The notes: generated by a model not told the origin, from the letters alone. Shown: positions 1 through 8,462, counted from the first letter of the stretch. The stretch: 28,522 bases of DNA from Bacteroidales bacterium (GCA_016295455.1 JAEDLE010000024.1:1-28522); one strand, 5' to 3'. Translations and numbers: made by a program.

Positions 1-53
1 CGTTCCTTCGGGAGCCGCTCACGAGGCCGCGGCCGGCCACGCTCTGGCAGAGC
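1..53. other. Spacer beyond the GH2 gene, two GC-rich palindromes
   Basis: No coding sequence is visible here. Just past the TAG stop of the leftward galactosidase gene lies the perfect palindrome GCTCTGGCAGAGC (41-53), and a second GC-rich one, GGCCGCGGCC, sits near 27-36. Either could fold in the galactosidase transcript. There is no T-run after them, so calling this a terminator would be weak. Confidence 0.3.
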
Positions 54-3000
54 CTAAAGCGGCTGGATAGTGATGTTGCGCTCGTACTTTGTAGCTTTGG
101 TCTGATAACCCGGAAGGACATAGCAGGCCGTACATCCGACACCGGTCGTGCTGTAGTCAAGGTTCAGGGTCACACCGTCCTGCTTCTCAAGCTGGTAGGT
201 ATAGACAGCCTTCGTCAGGTTCTCTGTGCTGTAGTTATATGCATTGAAGTTGAACAGACGGTCCATTGAGAAGCGCAGCCCGTGTCCGTTGCCATCCTCC
301 ATCACCAGCCATCTGTTGTCACATCTTAGACCGCAGTCCTGAGGGATGAGGTAAGGCTCGAACATCCCGTCCACGTCATCCTCGTAGACACCGACTGCAT
401 AACCGGTCTTTCTGTCCGGATAATTCTCCTCAGGCCCGCGGCCGAACCACCTGACCTGCTGCAGGTCGCTGTCGAGGGTCAGGGTTAACCCTATGCGCGG
501 CAGAAGTGAAGGCATCCTTCCTTCAGGTTCAAGAATATGGTGCAGAGCCACTGTTCCGTCGCCGTTGATGCGGTATTCGTATACTTCAGAGTAGCCGATA
601 TACCTTACACCGAAGATATATGCATCCAGCGACCCGGAAGAGACTCCGCCGAACTGAGAGAAACAGCGCACGTTGATATAGACCTGTCCCCCTGCTTCAA
701 AGGCTTCGCAAGAGATCGGGAGCCTGCTGATATGGTCAAGGTTGTTGCTGTAGTACTCGTTCGCTATCTGGTTTCCGTTCCATGCTTTCTTATTGTTATA
801 CAGGATGTTGCCCTGCCCCCAGCCATCGAGCTCGACAGCCAGGGGAGCTCGCCATACGTTGAATTGGAGCGGTTCTTTCAGGAGTTCCTTGCCTTTGCTG
901 ACCATGCTGCATAGCTGCCCGTCGGCAGTGAAGGTATAAGTGAAATCTTCTCCCTTCACAATCATCTCCCTGTCTGTCCTGGTAAGGGTTGCCTTGCCAG
1001 AAGCCTTGTCAGATACGGCAGCGGCCTTTTTCCAAGGAAGTTCAAACTGGTCCCAGGCCATTACCAGGCCCTTTTCTCCCCAGATTTCATCCTTTGCCAG
1101 TGCGCTTGACAACTTCAGGAAATATTCGCAGCCTGCCTTGAGTTCCGGGGTATGGAACGGAACGGTCACAATTTTTTTGGAAAGAGGTTCTACATCCAGG
1201 TCCAGAGAACCCTCTTCGATGCACTTGCCGTCTTCGAAAATCTGCCACTTGAAATCGTAGTAATTGGCATTCAGGAAATGGTTGCGGTTCCACACTTCAA
1301 CCAGGCGGTCATCAGCGCTGAGCAGTCTGCAGGAGACAGGCTGTGACGACTTCTGCATCTGATGGATTTCAGGCTGGACCGTACGGTCTGGCCAAATGGT
1401 ACCATATGTTCTGGCGCCGATTCCGTAACTGAAATAGGCTTCGCCAATCTGTTCACTTTCAAAATCAAGGTTCAGCAGCTCTCCTGAATCATCCGAGATT
1501 ACCACGTTGTCCATCAGGGCATCGCAGATGTAAACCCTGGTGTCCTGGCCATGGGTCTGCTCATTACGCCCGATATTGACCGGGAACGGTGCGTTGATAA
1601 TGTTGCCCGAGGCAGGAATCGAAGCAAGCTCCTTACCGTCTATCGAGAGGGTCATCCTGCTGCCGTCGTACACGGCATCGACATGGTGCCAGTTGTATTC
1701 CCAGTCGGAAGGGAGCTCGGCAGAGAGAACATACCGGTAGTTCTGAGGAGCCGACATAGCCCTGCGTATCATCGAGCGGACATCTCCAGGATCCACCTTC
1801 GGAAGGTCGCTCTCCGGAGCCTTGTCAGTGTTGATGTAGAAGTTCAGCTTATCCTTCCCGTCCTGCTGGACGCCGAACTGCCACTCGCCCTTGGTCACGA
1901 ACGAACCGCAGGAACTGATGAGCTTGCGAGGCATCACGTCGAAACGTATGCTCAGTCTGTCGCCGGTCAACTCGAGACACTCATCCCTGTAAACCTCTAC
2001 CCACTCGTCGTGTCCGCTGAGGCTGATGACGTGGTTCCTCTTGTCCCTCTGGTCTGTCACGAGCTTTGCGTTGCCCATGATATGTGCCTTGACCTTATGC
2101 GGAGAGTTATCCTTGAGCAGTCTCGCATTCTGGGTGAGACCCGGGGAAACGAAATCCCAGACAGCACCGCCCATCGACCTTTCGTGAGTATAGATTGCGC
2201 GCCACATCTCGTCAAACATGCCGCCTCCGTTTCCGGCGACCGAGATGTACTCGTCCATGAATGACGGCCTTACGTCGTTGTCGCCGTGGAGACCGATCTT
2301 GAGGTCGAGAGCCAGAGGCGTAGGATATCTTGGACCGACAATGTCTTCAGCGGCGTGGCTGTATGCGTTTCCTCCGTACATCCAGTATTTCGTGTCGTCC
2401 CATTTGCGGCCTTCCCTGATGACCTCACCGATGTTCGGGCCTTCACCGCTCTCGTTCCCGGCGCTCCAGATGAGGACGGCCGGCTGGTTCCTGTCGCGGA
2501 GGACCATCCTGCGGACACGCTCCTGATACATCGGGGTGAACCTTTCGTCGCTTGAAACATACTCGGTAGCATGAGCCTCGACACCGGCCTCATCAATTAT
2601 GTATATGCCATATCGTGCGGCAAGCTCGATATAGCGTGGGACCGGCGGATAGTGGCTTGTGCGTACCGCATTGAATCCATGTCGCTTGAGAATGGTGAAG
2701 TCCTTTCTGATGAGTTCATCTGTCACCGCATGGCCATTGACAGGATCCTGCATATGCGAGTTCTGTGCGTTGATTTTCAAGGCTTTGCCATTGAGATACA
2801 GAACATTGTCGATAATCTCGACCTCTTTGAACCCAATGTCCTGACGGGCGTCGGCATTGGCATAACCGGAGAGGCTCCTGCCAGAGACAGCATCCACGAG
2901 AAACATCTTGAGTTCGTAGAGGTCCGGAGTTTCGGCAGTCCATTTGAGAGGATTGCTGATGGTCTTTGCCATATTCACCGTCAAGGTGTTGCTTCCGTTT

Positions 3001-3869
3001 GCGAAGGATGCATCCGGACTCTCGAGTTCAGCCACGGTCTTTCCGTTACTGTCCGTTAGGACGGCCTTCACTTTGACCGGGGTCTTGAGCGGGGTTGCTT
3101 CATAACTCCTGACGGTAGCCTCAATGTTGAGTACAGCGTCCCTGTACTGCTTGTCCAGATCCGTGGTGACATACCAGTCGACAAGGCGGGTTTTGGGGGC
3201 TGAATACACATATACATCATCGAATATGCCGGCGAGGCGCCAGTAGTCCTGACCCTCGAGGTAATATCCGTCAGAATACTTGATCACGAGCATTGCGAGG
3301 GTGTTGCGTCCCTTCCTGAGATAAGGTGTTATGTCATATTCCGCAGGTTCCTGGGCGCCCTCGTTGTATCCTACTTCATGCCCATTTACCCAGAGGAAAG
3401 AGGCGGAAGCGACTTTTTCGAACCTGAGGAAGACCTCCTCTCCTTCCCATGCTTCAGGGATGGTGAAGGAGGTGCGGTAGGCTCCCGCAGGGTTGTAGTC
3501 GTGCGGTACGTAAGGAGGGGTTGCGATGAACGGAGCTGAGACATTTCTGAACAGAGGGTCGCCATATCCGCGCATTTCCCAGTTTGAAGGCACGTCGATC
3601 ATTCCCCATCCTGAGTCTCTGAAGTTCACCTCATAGAAGCCCGCGGGAATCTCTTCCGGAGTGTCCGCATAGAAAAAACGCCACTGGCCGTTCAGGAGCT
3701 TGTGGTGCTCCGGAATGTAGTACGCCCGTGTCTCTTCCTGGCCAAGTTCGAACACCTCGGGGTTCTCGATATAGTCATAGATGTGAGCCATGAAATCATG
3801 TCTCTCCGCAGCCGGGGCGGTCACATTGGCAGTCAATAGCGACAGCAGAAGAAAAAGAAAATGTCTCAT
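54..3869 (-). CDS. Secreted GH2 beta-galactosidase-like glycoside hydrolase with laminin-G-like insert
   Basis: This 1271-residue enzyme resembles LacZ-type glycoside hydrolase family 2. Residues 1-21 form a signal peptide ending PAA, so it acts in the periplasm or at the surface. The sugar-binding jelly-roll domain (about 50-220) carries VPSNWEMRGYGDP, followed by immunoglobulin-like and TIM-barrel domains. The acid/base glutamate is E473 in WSAGNESGEGPN. The nucleophile is E540 in FMDEYISVAGN, matching the CEYAHAMGN region of LacZ. About residues 612-800 look like a concanavalin/laminin-G module (SIRFDVMPR, YDGSRMTLSIDGKEL, INIGRNEQ) placed after the barrel. The C-terminal beta-sandwich (about 990-1265) has the LacZ small-domain WFGRGPEENYPDR motif. 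The usual LacZ length is about 1020, and the insert explains the difference. No SusC/SusD genes are in view, so the substrate is unknown; beta-galactoside is the family default. No Shine-Dalgarno sequence precedes the ATG. Confidence 0.93.
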   Translation of the reverse strand: MRHFLFLLLSLLTANVTAPAAERHDFMAHIYDYIENPEVFELGQEETRAYYIPEHHKLLNGQWRFFYADTPEEIPAGFYEVNFRDSGWGMIDVPSNWEMRGYGDPLFRNVSAPFIATPPYVPHDYNPAGAYRTSFTIPEAWEGEEVFLRFEKVASASFLWVNGHEVGYNEGAQEPAEYDITPYLRKGRNTLAMLVIKYSDGYYLEGQDYWRLAGIFDDVYVYSAPKTRLVDWYVTTDLDKQYRDAVLNIEATVRSYEATPLKTPVKVKAVLTDSNGKTVAELESPDASFANGSNTLTVNMAKTISNPLKWTAETPDLYELKMFLVDAVSGRSLSGYANADARQDIGFKEVEIIDNVLYLNGKALKINAQNSHMQDPVNGHAVTDELIRKDFTILKRHGFNAVRTSHYPPVPRYIELAARYGIYIIDEAGVEAHATEYVSSDERFTPMYQERVRRMVLRDRNQPAVLIWSAGNESGEGPNIGEVIREGRKWDDTKYWMYGGNAYSHAAEDIVGPRYPTPLALDLKIGLHGDNDVRPSFMDEYISVAGNGGGMFDEMWRAIYTHERSMGGAVWDFVSPGLTQNARLLKDNSPHKVKAHIMGNAKLVTDQRDKRNHVISLSGHDEWVEVYRDECLELTGDRLSIRFDVMPRKLISSCGSFVTKGEWQFGVQQDGKDKLNFYINTDKAPESDLPKVDPGDVRSMIRRAMSAPQNYRYVLSAELPSDWEYNWHHVDAVYDGSRMTLSIDGKELASIPASGNIINAPFPVNIGRNEQTHGQDTRVYICDALMDNVVISDDSGELLNLDFESEQIGEAYFSYGIGARTYGTIWPDRTVQPEIHQMQKSSQPVSCRLLSADDRLVEVWNRNHFLNANYYDFKWQIFEDGKCIEEGSLDLDVEPLSKKIVTVPFHTPELKAGCEYFLKLSSALAKDEIWGEKGLVMAWDQFELPWKKAAAVSDKASGKATLTRTDREMIVKGEDFTYTFTADGQLCSMVSKGKELLKEPLQFNVWRAPLAVELDGWGQGNILYNNKKAWNGNQIANEYYSNNLDHISRLPISCEAFEAGGQVYINVRCFSQFGGVSSGSLDAYIFGVRYIGYSEVYEYRINGDGTVALHHILEPEGRMPSLLPRIGLTLTLDSDLQQVRWFGRGPEENYPDRKTGYAVGVYEDDVDGMFEPYLIPQDCGLRCDNRWLVMEDGNGHGLRFSMDRLFNFNAYNYSTENLTKAVYTYQLEKQDGVTLNLDYSTTGVGCTACYVLPGYQTKATKYERNITIQPL

Positions 3870-3920
3870 TGTAGCAGTTGGTTATAGTTGGTGTTGGAAC
3901 GTCGTTTTGAAAAGAAGCGA

Positions 3921-4016
3921 GGGAGACCGCCGGCCATCCGACGGATATCCCGACCGTCATCCGACCATCCGGTCTCCCTTTGTCCTATATGAGACAGGTG
4001 TCCCGGGACCCCTGTC
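3921..4016. terminator. Two inverted repeats between the lipoprotein and GH2 genes
   Basis: The 152-base spacer between the two leftward genes holds two structures. Next to the lipoprotein stop is a near-perfect 24-base hairpin at 3993-4016 (GACAGG-T-GTCCC / GGGAC-C-CCTGTC). Further on, 9-base arms GGGAGACCG (3921-3929) and CGGTCTCCC (3970-3978) enclose 40 bases that repeat CATCCGAC (3935-3942 and 3958-3965). On the minus strand the outer stem is followed by a weak CTTCTTTTC tract. A terminator for the lipoprotein gene is plausible; an operator for the GH2 gene is the alternative. Confidence 0.4.
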
Positions 4017-4021
4017 GGGAA

Positions 4022-5659
4022 TTACCTGTACTGAGCGAACTCAACGTCCTTTTCGGCACGCTCGGCAAAGGTCTTGTTCTCCTTTGCGATATCAAGATAC
4101 TTGCTCACGCCGGACGCGTCACCCTTGCGGGCAGCGATGATGGCGCGGAGGTAGTTTGACCTGGCGCAGTTGCAGGTGAGAGCCTTGTCGGCCTTGTCCA
4201 CCTTGTTCACGAGAAGCTGTGCGAGAGCGGCATTGAAACCGGTCTGTCCGTCAAGGGCAGCCGCGGCAGCCTCATAATTGCCCGTGAGTATGTCAACCAC
4301 AGCCTGGTTGTTCTTCGCACTTGAGGTGCCGGACTTCTTGAAGAGGGAAGAGGCGGTCTTGTAGTCACCCTTTGCCATGGCCACTGCGCCCTGCGCATTC
4401 AGAAGATCGGCATCCTCCGTCTTCACCTCCTTGAACGCCTTCTCCGCACGCTCGACCTTGCCATCGTTGAGATAAGTCACGCCGAGGTTGAACCGGGCAC
4501 GGTCGCTGCCGAACTTGTCCACAGCCTTCTTGTATATGCTGACCTTCTTGTCGTTCTCCTTCACGAGGGTGGCCGCGCGGAGCAGGGCCTCCTCGTCAAG
4601 TACGTCCATGTTGGTCTCTATCTGCTCCATGAGCTCGTCGGCGGTGAAGTTCTGGTACTCCACGTTCGCGATGAACCTCGCGCGGCGGAGTTCAGGAAGC
4701 ACCGACTTCTTGAGGGAAGTGTAAATCTCCGAGATGTTCTTGATTTCGCTCTCCCTGACTGCAGGGTCGCTGTACATGTTCAGGACGCGGAGTATGAGGT
4801 CCTTGTCCTCAATGTCGGACTTGGCGACGAGTTCCTGGAAGCCTTCCCAGTCCTGACCCATGCTCTTGACGGAGGTCTGGGCCACATCCTTGCCCTTGGT
4901 CACGGTGCCGAACGCCTTGTCAGCGGTCTCGGAACGCTTGTCGGAGAGCTTGGTGTTGAGTTTCTCACCGCCGTCCGGGGAAGCATATGCAATGACCTCG
5001 GTGCCCACGAGAGTCTTTCTCTCATTGGCCTTGATTTCATCGAGAGCCGCCTGGAAATCCTTGATGGACTGAGACTTGAGCTGGTTGTTGGAAACGGTGG
5101 AAGAGTTGATGCCATAGAGGATCTGACCTTCTTCGGTCTGCCTGATGATCTCCTGGTAATTGTCCTTCTTGTATTCCACCCTTGGGGCGCTTTCCACAAG
5201 CATATAGGTGGTGTTGCAGCCGTCCGCAATCTTCCTTGCCGGAACGGTGTATGTCTTTGCACCGTAGGTCACTACGGGACGGAGCTCGAGATGGGCCTGC
5301 TCCATACCTTCGACATAGTCGAAATGTATCCTTTCCTTCACGGTCTGTCCGTCGGAAGAGACAGCCTTGAAATTGTCCTTCACCTTGTCTCCCTGATAGA
5401 CTATGGTCCTCATTTCGTCCTCTCCGTCTTCATATACGAGTACCGGGGTCACTTCGAGTATGGCCTTCGGGTGGAAATAGTCAGCCGGATAAGTGACGGT
5501 GACCACTGCATCGATGTTGCCTGCGATGACTTCAAGCACCTCAGGATCGCATTCGACCTTTACATTTTCGTACATCTCCGCCATTTTGGAGGCAGAGGAA
5601 CATCCTGCCGCCGCCATTCCGGCAAGGAGGATGCCGAGGATTCTGTTGTTTCTTGTCAT
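4022..5659 (-). CDS. TPR lipoprotein with an OmpA-like segment
   Basis: This is a 545-residue lipoprotein of unassigned function. The signal sequence ends in a lipobox MAAAGC with C20 as the lipidated residue, so it should sit in a membrane facing the periplasm or the outside. The N-terminal 160 residues look beta-rich (PADYFHPKAILEVTPVLVYEDG). Around 215-250 lies an OmpA-like stretch, VIAYASPDGGEKLNTKLSDKRSETA, which resembles the SPEG...N..LS..RA pattern of OmpA C-terminal domains, but no complete OmpA domain follows. From about 370 to 500 helical pairs such as ARFNLGVTYLNDGKVERAEKAF are TPR-like. I chose the ATG at 5659 over a TTG nine bases upstream, because it gives a typical short signal (MTRNNRILG). 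A TATCTTCG -7 box lies 27 bases upstream. A structural or scaffold role at the envelope is inference. Confidence 0.82.
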   Translation of the reverse strand: MTRNNRILGILLAGMAAAGCSSASKMAEMYENVKVECDPEVLEVIAGNIDAVVTVTYPADYFHPKAILEVTPVLVYEDGEDEMRTIVYQGDKVKDNFKAVSSDGQTVKERIHFDYVEGMEQAHLELRPVVTYGAKTYTVPARKIADGCNTTYMLVESAPRVEYKKDNYQEIIRQTEEGQILYGINSSTVSNNQLKSQSIKDFQAALDEIKANERKTLVGTEVIAYASPDGGEKLNTKLSDKRSETADKAFGTVTKGKDVAQTSVKSMGQDWEGFQELVAKSDIEDKDLILRVLNMYSDPAVRESEIKNISEIYTSLKKSVLPELRRARFIANVEYQNFTADELMEQIETNMDVLDEEALLRAATLVKENDKKVSIYKKAVDKFGSDRARFNLGVTYLNDGKVERAEKAFKEVKTEDADLLNAQGAVAMAKGDYKTASSLFKKSGTSSAKNNQAVVDILTGNYEAAAAALDGQTGFNAALAQLLVNKVDKADKALTCNCARSNYLRAIIAARKGDASGVSKYLDIAKENKTFAERAEKDVEFAQYR

Positions 5660-5686
5660 ACTGTTCAAGTTAATATGTCATTCCGG

Positions 5687-5694
5687 CGAAGATA
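5687..5694 (-). promoter_or_regulatory. Probable -7 box (TATCTTCG) of the TPR lipoprotein gene
   Basis: On the minus strand TATCTTCG matches the Bacteroidota -7 consensus TAnnTTTG in seven of eight positions if the n positions are counted as matches. It lies 27 bases before the ATG at 5659. No TTTG -33 box is visible at the usual spacing, so the call rests on the -7 element and its position. Confidence 0.42.
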
Positions 5695-5706
5695 ACGATT
5701 TTTTCT

Positions 5707-5714
5707 TAACTTTG
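5707..5714 (+). promoter_or_regulatory. -7 box (TAACTTTG) of the sigma-54 activator operon
   Basis: TAACTTTG is a full match to the Bacteroidota -7 consensus TAnnTTTG. Only five bases (CCTTG) separate it from the ATG at 5720, so transcription would start at or within a few bases of the start codon. This also argues against the in-frame TTG at 5717. No clear TTTG -33 element is present 19-20 bases upstream. Confidence 0.55.
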
Positions 5715-5719
5715 CCTTG

Positions 5720-6982
5720 ATGGAAACACAGGATTTGATAAGACTGAAGAACAAGTTCGACATAGTCGGAAACGACGCTGCGCTGAACAGGGCCCTGGAA
5801 ACCGCTGTTGCCGTGGCGCCGACAGACTTGACCGTGCTTGTCATCGGTGAAAGCGGAGTCGGCAAGGAGAACATACCGAAAATCATACATCAGAACAGCC
5901 TCAGGAGGACGGGAAAATACTTTGCCGTCAATTGCGGGGCTATACCTGAGGGGACCATAGAAAGCGAACTCTTCGGGCACGAGAAAGGTTCCTTCACCGG
6001 AGCCATAGCTGACCGCAAGGGCTACTTCGAGGAGGCTGACGGCGGAACCCTGTTTTTGGACGAGATAGGCGAACTGCCTCTCCCGTACCAGGCCAAACTG
6101 CTGAGGGTGCTGCAGTCGGGCGAGTTCACCCGTGTCGGCTCTTCCAAGGTCAGCAAGACCGACGTCAGGGTAATCGCCGCCACCAACGTGGACCTCCGGC
6201 ACGCCGTCGCCCAGGGCAAGTTCCGCCAGGACCTCTACTATAGGCTCAATGCCATACAGATCAACATGCCTGCCCTGAGGGACATGAAGGACGACATAGT
6301 ACTGCTTTTCCGCAAGTTCTCTTCGGACTATGCCGAAAAGTACGGTATGCGCAAAATCAGCCTTGACAGGGGCGCGATAGACCTGCTCAGGCACTACCGA
6401 TGGCCGGGCAACATAAGGCAGCTCAGGAATATAGCCGAGACCGTCCAGGTGCTCGAGTCAGGACGCGGAAGTTCTTCCGAAAGGGTGGAGATAGACGCCG
6501 CCACGTTGGCATATTACATTCCGAAGGATGAGGAGAACGCGCTTCCGGTGATGGCTCAGCGCCAGGGTTCCCGGATGGGCGAGGACGACAGGCAGGAAAT
6601 CTTCAAGGCCCTCTACAGCCTCAGCGCGGAGGTACGTGACCTCAGGCGGAGGGTGGACGAGCTTTCGGGAGGCAAGGCCTCCAAACCGGCGCTACCGGCC
6701 GCTTCCGCTCAGGACAGTTTCGTCTCCCGCCCTCAGGAGGACTGGGACAAGGAAGACGTTGACATACAGGAATATGAGCAGCACCGTGAGGATACGGAAG
6801 AAAATTCCGCCCAGAATGAGGACAAGACCCTTTCGGTGAGGGACAATTACGAAGACCTCATCAGAAAGGCTCTGGAAAAACATCACGGCAACAGGAAGAA
6901 GGCTGCCGACGAACTTGGCATATCCGAGCGTACGCTCTACAGGAAGATGCCTGCAGAATTCAGGAAAGATGGGAAACAGTAG
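5720..6982 (+). CDS. Sigma-54-dependent Fis-family transcriptional activator
   Basis: This 420-residue bacterial enhancer-binding protein activates RNA polymerase carrying sigma-54. The AAA+ domain starts almost at the N terminus: Walker A GESGVGKE (43-50), the sigma-54 contact loop GSFTGA (90-95, usually GAFTGA), Walker B LFLDE (111-115) and the arginine-finger region FRQDLYYRLN (about 165-175). A charged, low-complexity linker (about 265-365, rich in D, E and S) follows. A Fis-type helix-turn-helix ends the protein (NRKKAADELGISERTLYRKM). There is no receiver, GAF or PAS domain in front, so activity may be set by amount or by partner proteins. It heads an operon with an LptE-like lipoprotein, a TPR-like protein and secG, an arrangement familiar in Bacteroidales. 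Its target promoters are unknown. The ATG at 5720 is preferred over TTG 5717 because of the promoter position. Confidence 0.93.
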   Translation: METQDLIRLKNKFDIVGNDAALNRALETAVAVAPTDLTVLVIGESGVGKENIPKIIHQNSLRRTGKYFAVNCGAIPEGTIESELFGHEKGSFTGAIADRKGYFEEADGGTLFLDEIGELPLPYQAKLLRVLQSGEFTRVGSSKVSKTDVRVIAATNVDLRHAVAQGKFRQDLYYRLNAIQINMPALRDMKDDIVLLFRKFSSDYAEKYGMRKISLDRGAIDLLRHYRWPGNIRQLRNIAETVQVLESGRGSSSERVEIDAATLAYYIPKDEENALPVMAQRQGSRMGEDDRQEIFKALYSLSAEVRDLRRRVDELSGGKASKPALPAASAQDSFVSRPQEDWDKEDVDIQEYEQHREDTEENSAQNEDKTLSVRDNYEDLIRKALEKHHGNRKKAADELGISERTLYRKMPAEFRKDGKQ

Positions 6983-7487
6983 GCAGCATATCGCCGCAGT
7001 GCTTGCGCTGCTGCTCTGTCTCCCGCTGCTTGTCGCCTGCGGGATATACTCTTTCACGGGCACGTCCATCCAGCCCGGAGTGAACACCGTCACCATCGAA
7101 CTCTTCGAGTACAAGGCGCTCAGGGTCAATCCGACTCTCGCCGCGACCCTCACCGACGAGCTTAAGACCACCTTCCGCAAGATGACCAAGCTCGAACAGG
7201 TGGATATGGACGGAGACATCCAGATCGAAGGTGCCATTACGGGATATGACGTCAGGGCCGCCGCCATCACCGCCAATGAGACCGCGGCCAGGAGCCGTCT
7301 GACCGTATCCGTGAAAATCAGCTACACCAACCGCAAATATCCGGAAGAGGACAAGGAAGAGTCCTTCTCGGCATATGCCGAATTCGACGCGACGCAGTCG
7401 CTGGATGCGGTGGAGTCCACCCTTTGCGAGGAAATAGTGGAACAGCTGTGTGACCTCATACTCAACGCAACCGTAGCAAACTGGTAG
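6969..7487 (+). CDS. lptE: LptE-like LPS-assembly lipoprotein
   Basis: This 172-residue lipoprotein has the signal MGNSRQHIAAVLALLLCLPLLVAC, cut before C24 (LVAC). The mature part begins GIYSFTGTSI and continues with a small alpha/beta fold in which NTVTIELFEYKALRVNP and a late TLCEEIVEQLCDLI helix resemble the LptE family. Known LptE proteins sit in the outer membrane and plug the LptD barrel that inserts lipopolysaccharide; that role here is by family and synteny. The ATG at 6969 overlaps the end of the activator gene by 14 bases, which suggests coupled translation. An upstream in-frame start at 6915 would bury the signal peptide and is rejected. Confidence 0.8.
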   Translation: MGNSRQHIAAVLALLLCLPLLVACGIYSFTGTSIQPGVNTVTIELFEYKALRVNPTLAATLTDELKTTFRKMTKLEQVDMDGDIQIEGAITGYDVRAAAITANETAARSRLTVSVKISYTNRKYPEEDKEESFSAYAEFDATQSLDAVESTLCEEIVEQLCDLILNATVANW

Positions 7488-7489
7488 AA

Positions 7490-8083
7490 ATGGCCGGATA
7501 CATCGATCTCAAGAAACTGAATCTCGACGAGCTTGCCGGAGTCGTGAGCCTCTACCCCTGGTACGGGGCGGCGCGGGTCGAGCTCTGCCGCAGGATGTCC
7601 CGTATGGGCGGCGAGTCCTGGGGCAAGGCGGACTATGCGGCGGCAGCGCTCTACGTCCGTTCCAGGCGTGTGATAGGGGACCTGTTCTCCGGCGGAAAGG
7701 GCGGGGACGGTTCCGACCGCAAGGTGAGCGAGGTGATCAAGACCTATATACGGGAGCCGGAACCTCAGGCTCCTCAGGAGAGGAGGGTGCACGTGGTCGG
7801 AGGGGACTTCTTCAGCCAGGCGCAGTACGACAAGGTCCGCAGCAGCTCCGACAATGTCTTCACCCGCTTTGCCTTCAAGGCCCGCAGCGAAGCTCCGGAA
7901 AAGACCGCCGATTTTGACGTCAGCGAGGAGTTCTGCACCGAAACATTGGCGAAAATATATGCCGAACAGGGCTATTATGAACAGGCAAAACGCATTTATT
8001 CAAAACTTCTCTTGAATTTCCCGGAAAAAAATGCTTACTTTGCATCCCTTATCGGGGAGATTGAACAGATTGAAAATAAATAA
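7490..8083 (+). CDS. Conserved TPR-like protein of the secG operon
   Basis: This 197-residue protein has no signal peptide and is probably cytoplasmic. The N-terminal part (LKKLNLDELAGVVSLYPWYGAARVELCRRM) is helical. A variable middle (about 75-140) carries charged and proline-rich runs. The C terminus (about 145-197) has a TPR-like helix pair, ETLAKIYAEQGYYEQAKRIY followed by SKLLLNFPEKNAYF. It starts two bases after the lptE stop and ends ten bases before secG, so it belongs to the same transcript. I recognise it only as a protein regularly found at this place in Bacteroidales; its function is unknown to me. Helping SecG or envelope assembly would be guesswork from position. Confidence 0.8.
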   Translation: MAGYIDLKKLNLDELAGVVSLYPWYGAARVELCRRMSRMGGESWGKADYAAAALYVRSRRVIGDLFSGGKGGDGSDRKVSEVIKTYIREPEPQAPQERRVHVVGGDFFSQAQYDKVRSSSDNVFTRFAFKARSEAPEKTADFDVSEEFCTETLAKIYAEQGYYEQAKRIYSKLLLNFPEKNAYFASLIGEIEQIENK

Positions 8084-8093
8084 TATCTAGATA

Positions 8094-8462
8094 ATGAACT
8101 CACTTTTTGTAATCCTGACGGTCCTGATCCTGATTGCCAGCATACTCCTGACCATCGCCGTGCTCCTCCAGAGCAGCAAGGGAGAGGGCCTCGCAAGCAA
8201 CTTCGTGGCTGCAAACCAGACCTTCGGTGTCAGGCAGACTGCTGATATGCTCGAGAAGGTGACCTGGGGCCTCGTGGCTTTCATCCTCGTGGTTTCCATC
8301 ATTTCAGCTTTCACCCTCCGTACTCCGGGCTCTTCCAACGACTACACCGAGCAGATCGAGAATGCCGTATCTGCCGAGCAGCCTGAATTCCCGTCCGCTC
8401 CGGTTCAGATGGAGGACCCTTCTTCAGAGCCGCTTCCGGCTGAGGACCCTTCTGCAAACTAG
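8094..8462 (+). CDS. secG: Preprotein translocase subunit SecG
   Basis: SecG is the small accessory subunit of the SecYEG channel that moves proteins across the inner membrane. The 122-residue product has two hydrophobic segments, about 3-26 (SLFVILTVLILIASILLTIA) and 57-76 (WGLVAFILVVSIISAFTL). Between them lies the conserved loop QSSKGEGLASNF. A further 40 residues, acidic and proline-rich, extend past the second helix; such tails are common in Bacteroidota SecG. It is the last gene of the operon that begins with the sigma-54 activator, and the spacer to clpB contains hairpins. Confidence 0.93.
   Translation: MNSLFVILTVLILIASILLTIAVLLQSSKGEGLASNFVAANQTFGVRQTADMLEKVTWGLVAFILVVSIISAFTLRTPGSSNDYTEQIENAVSAEQPEFPSAPVQMEDPSSEPLPAEDPSAN

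Noticed and set aside
6915..6968. A longer start for the LptE-like gene inside the activator gene
   Set aside because: It would put extra polar residues before a complete lipoprotein signal peptide. The ATG at 6969 gives the normal form.
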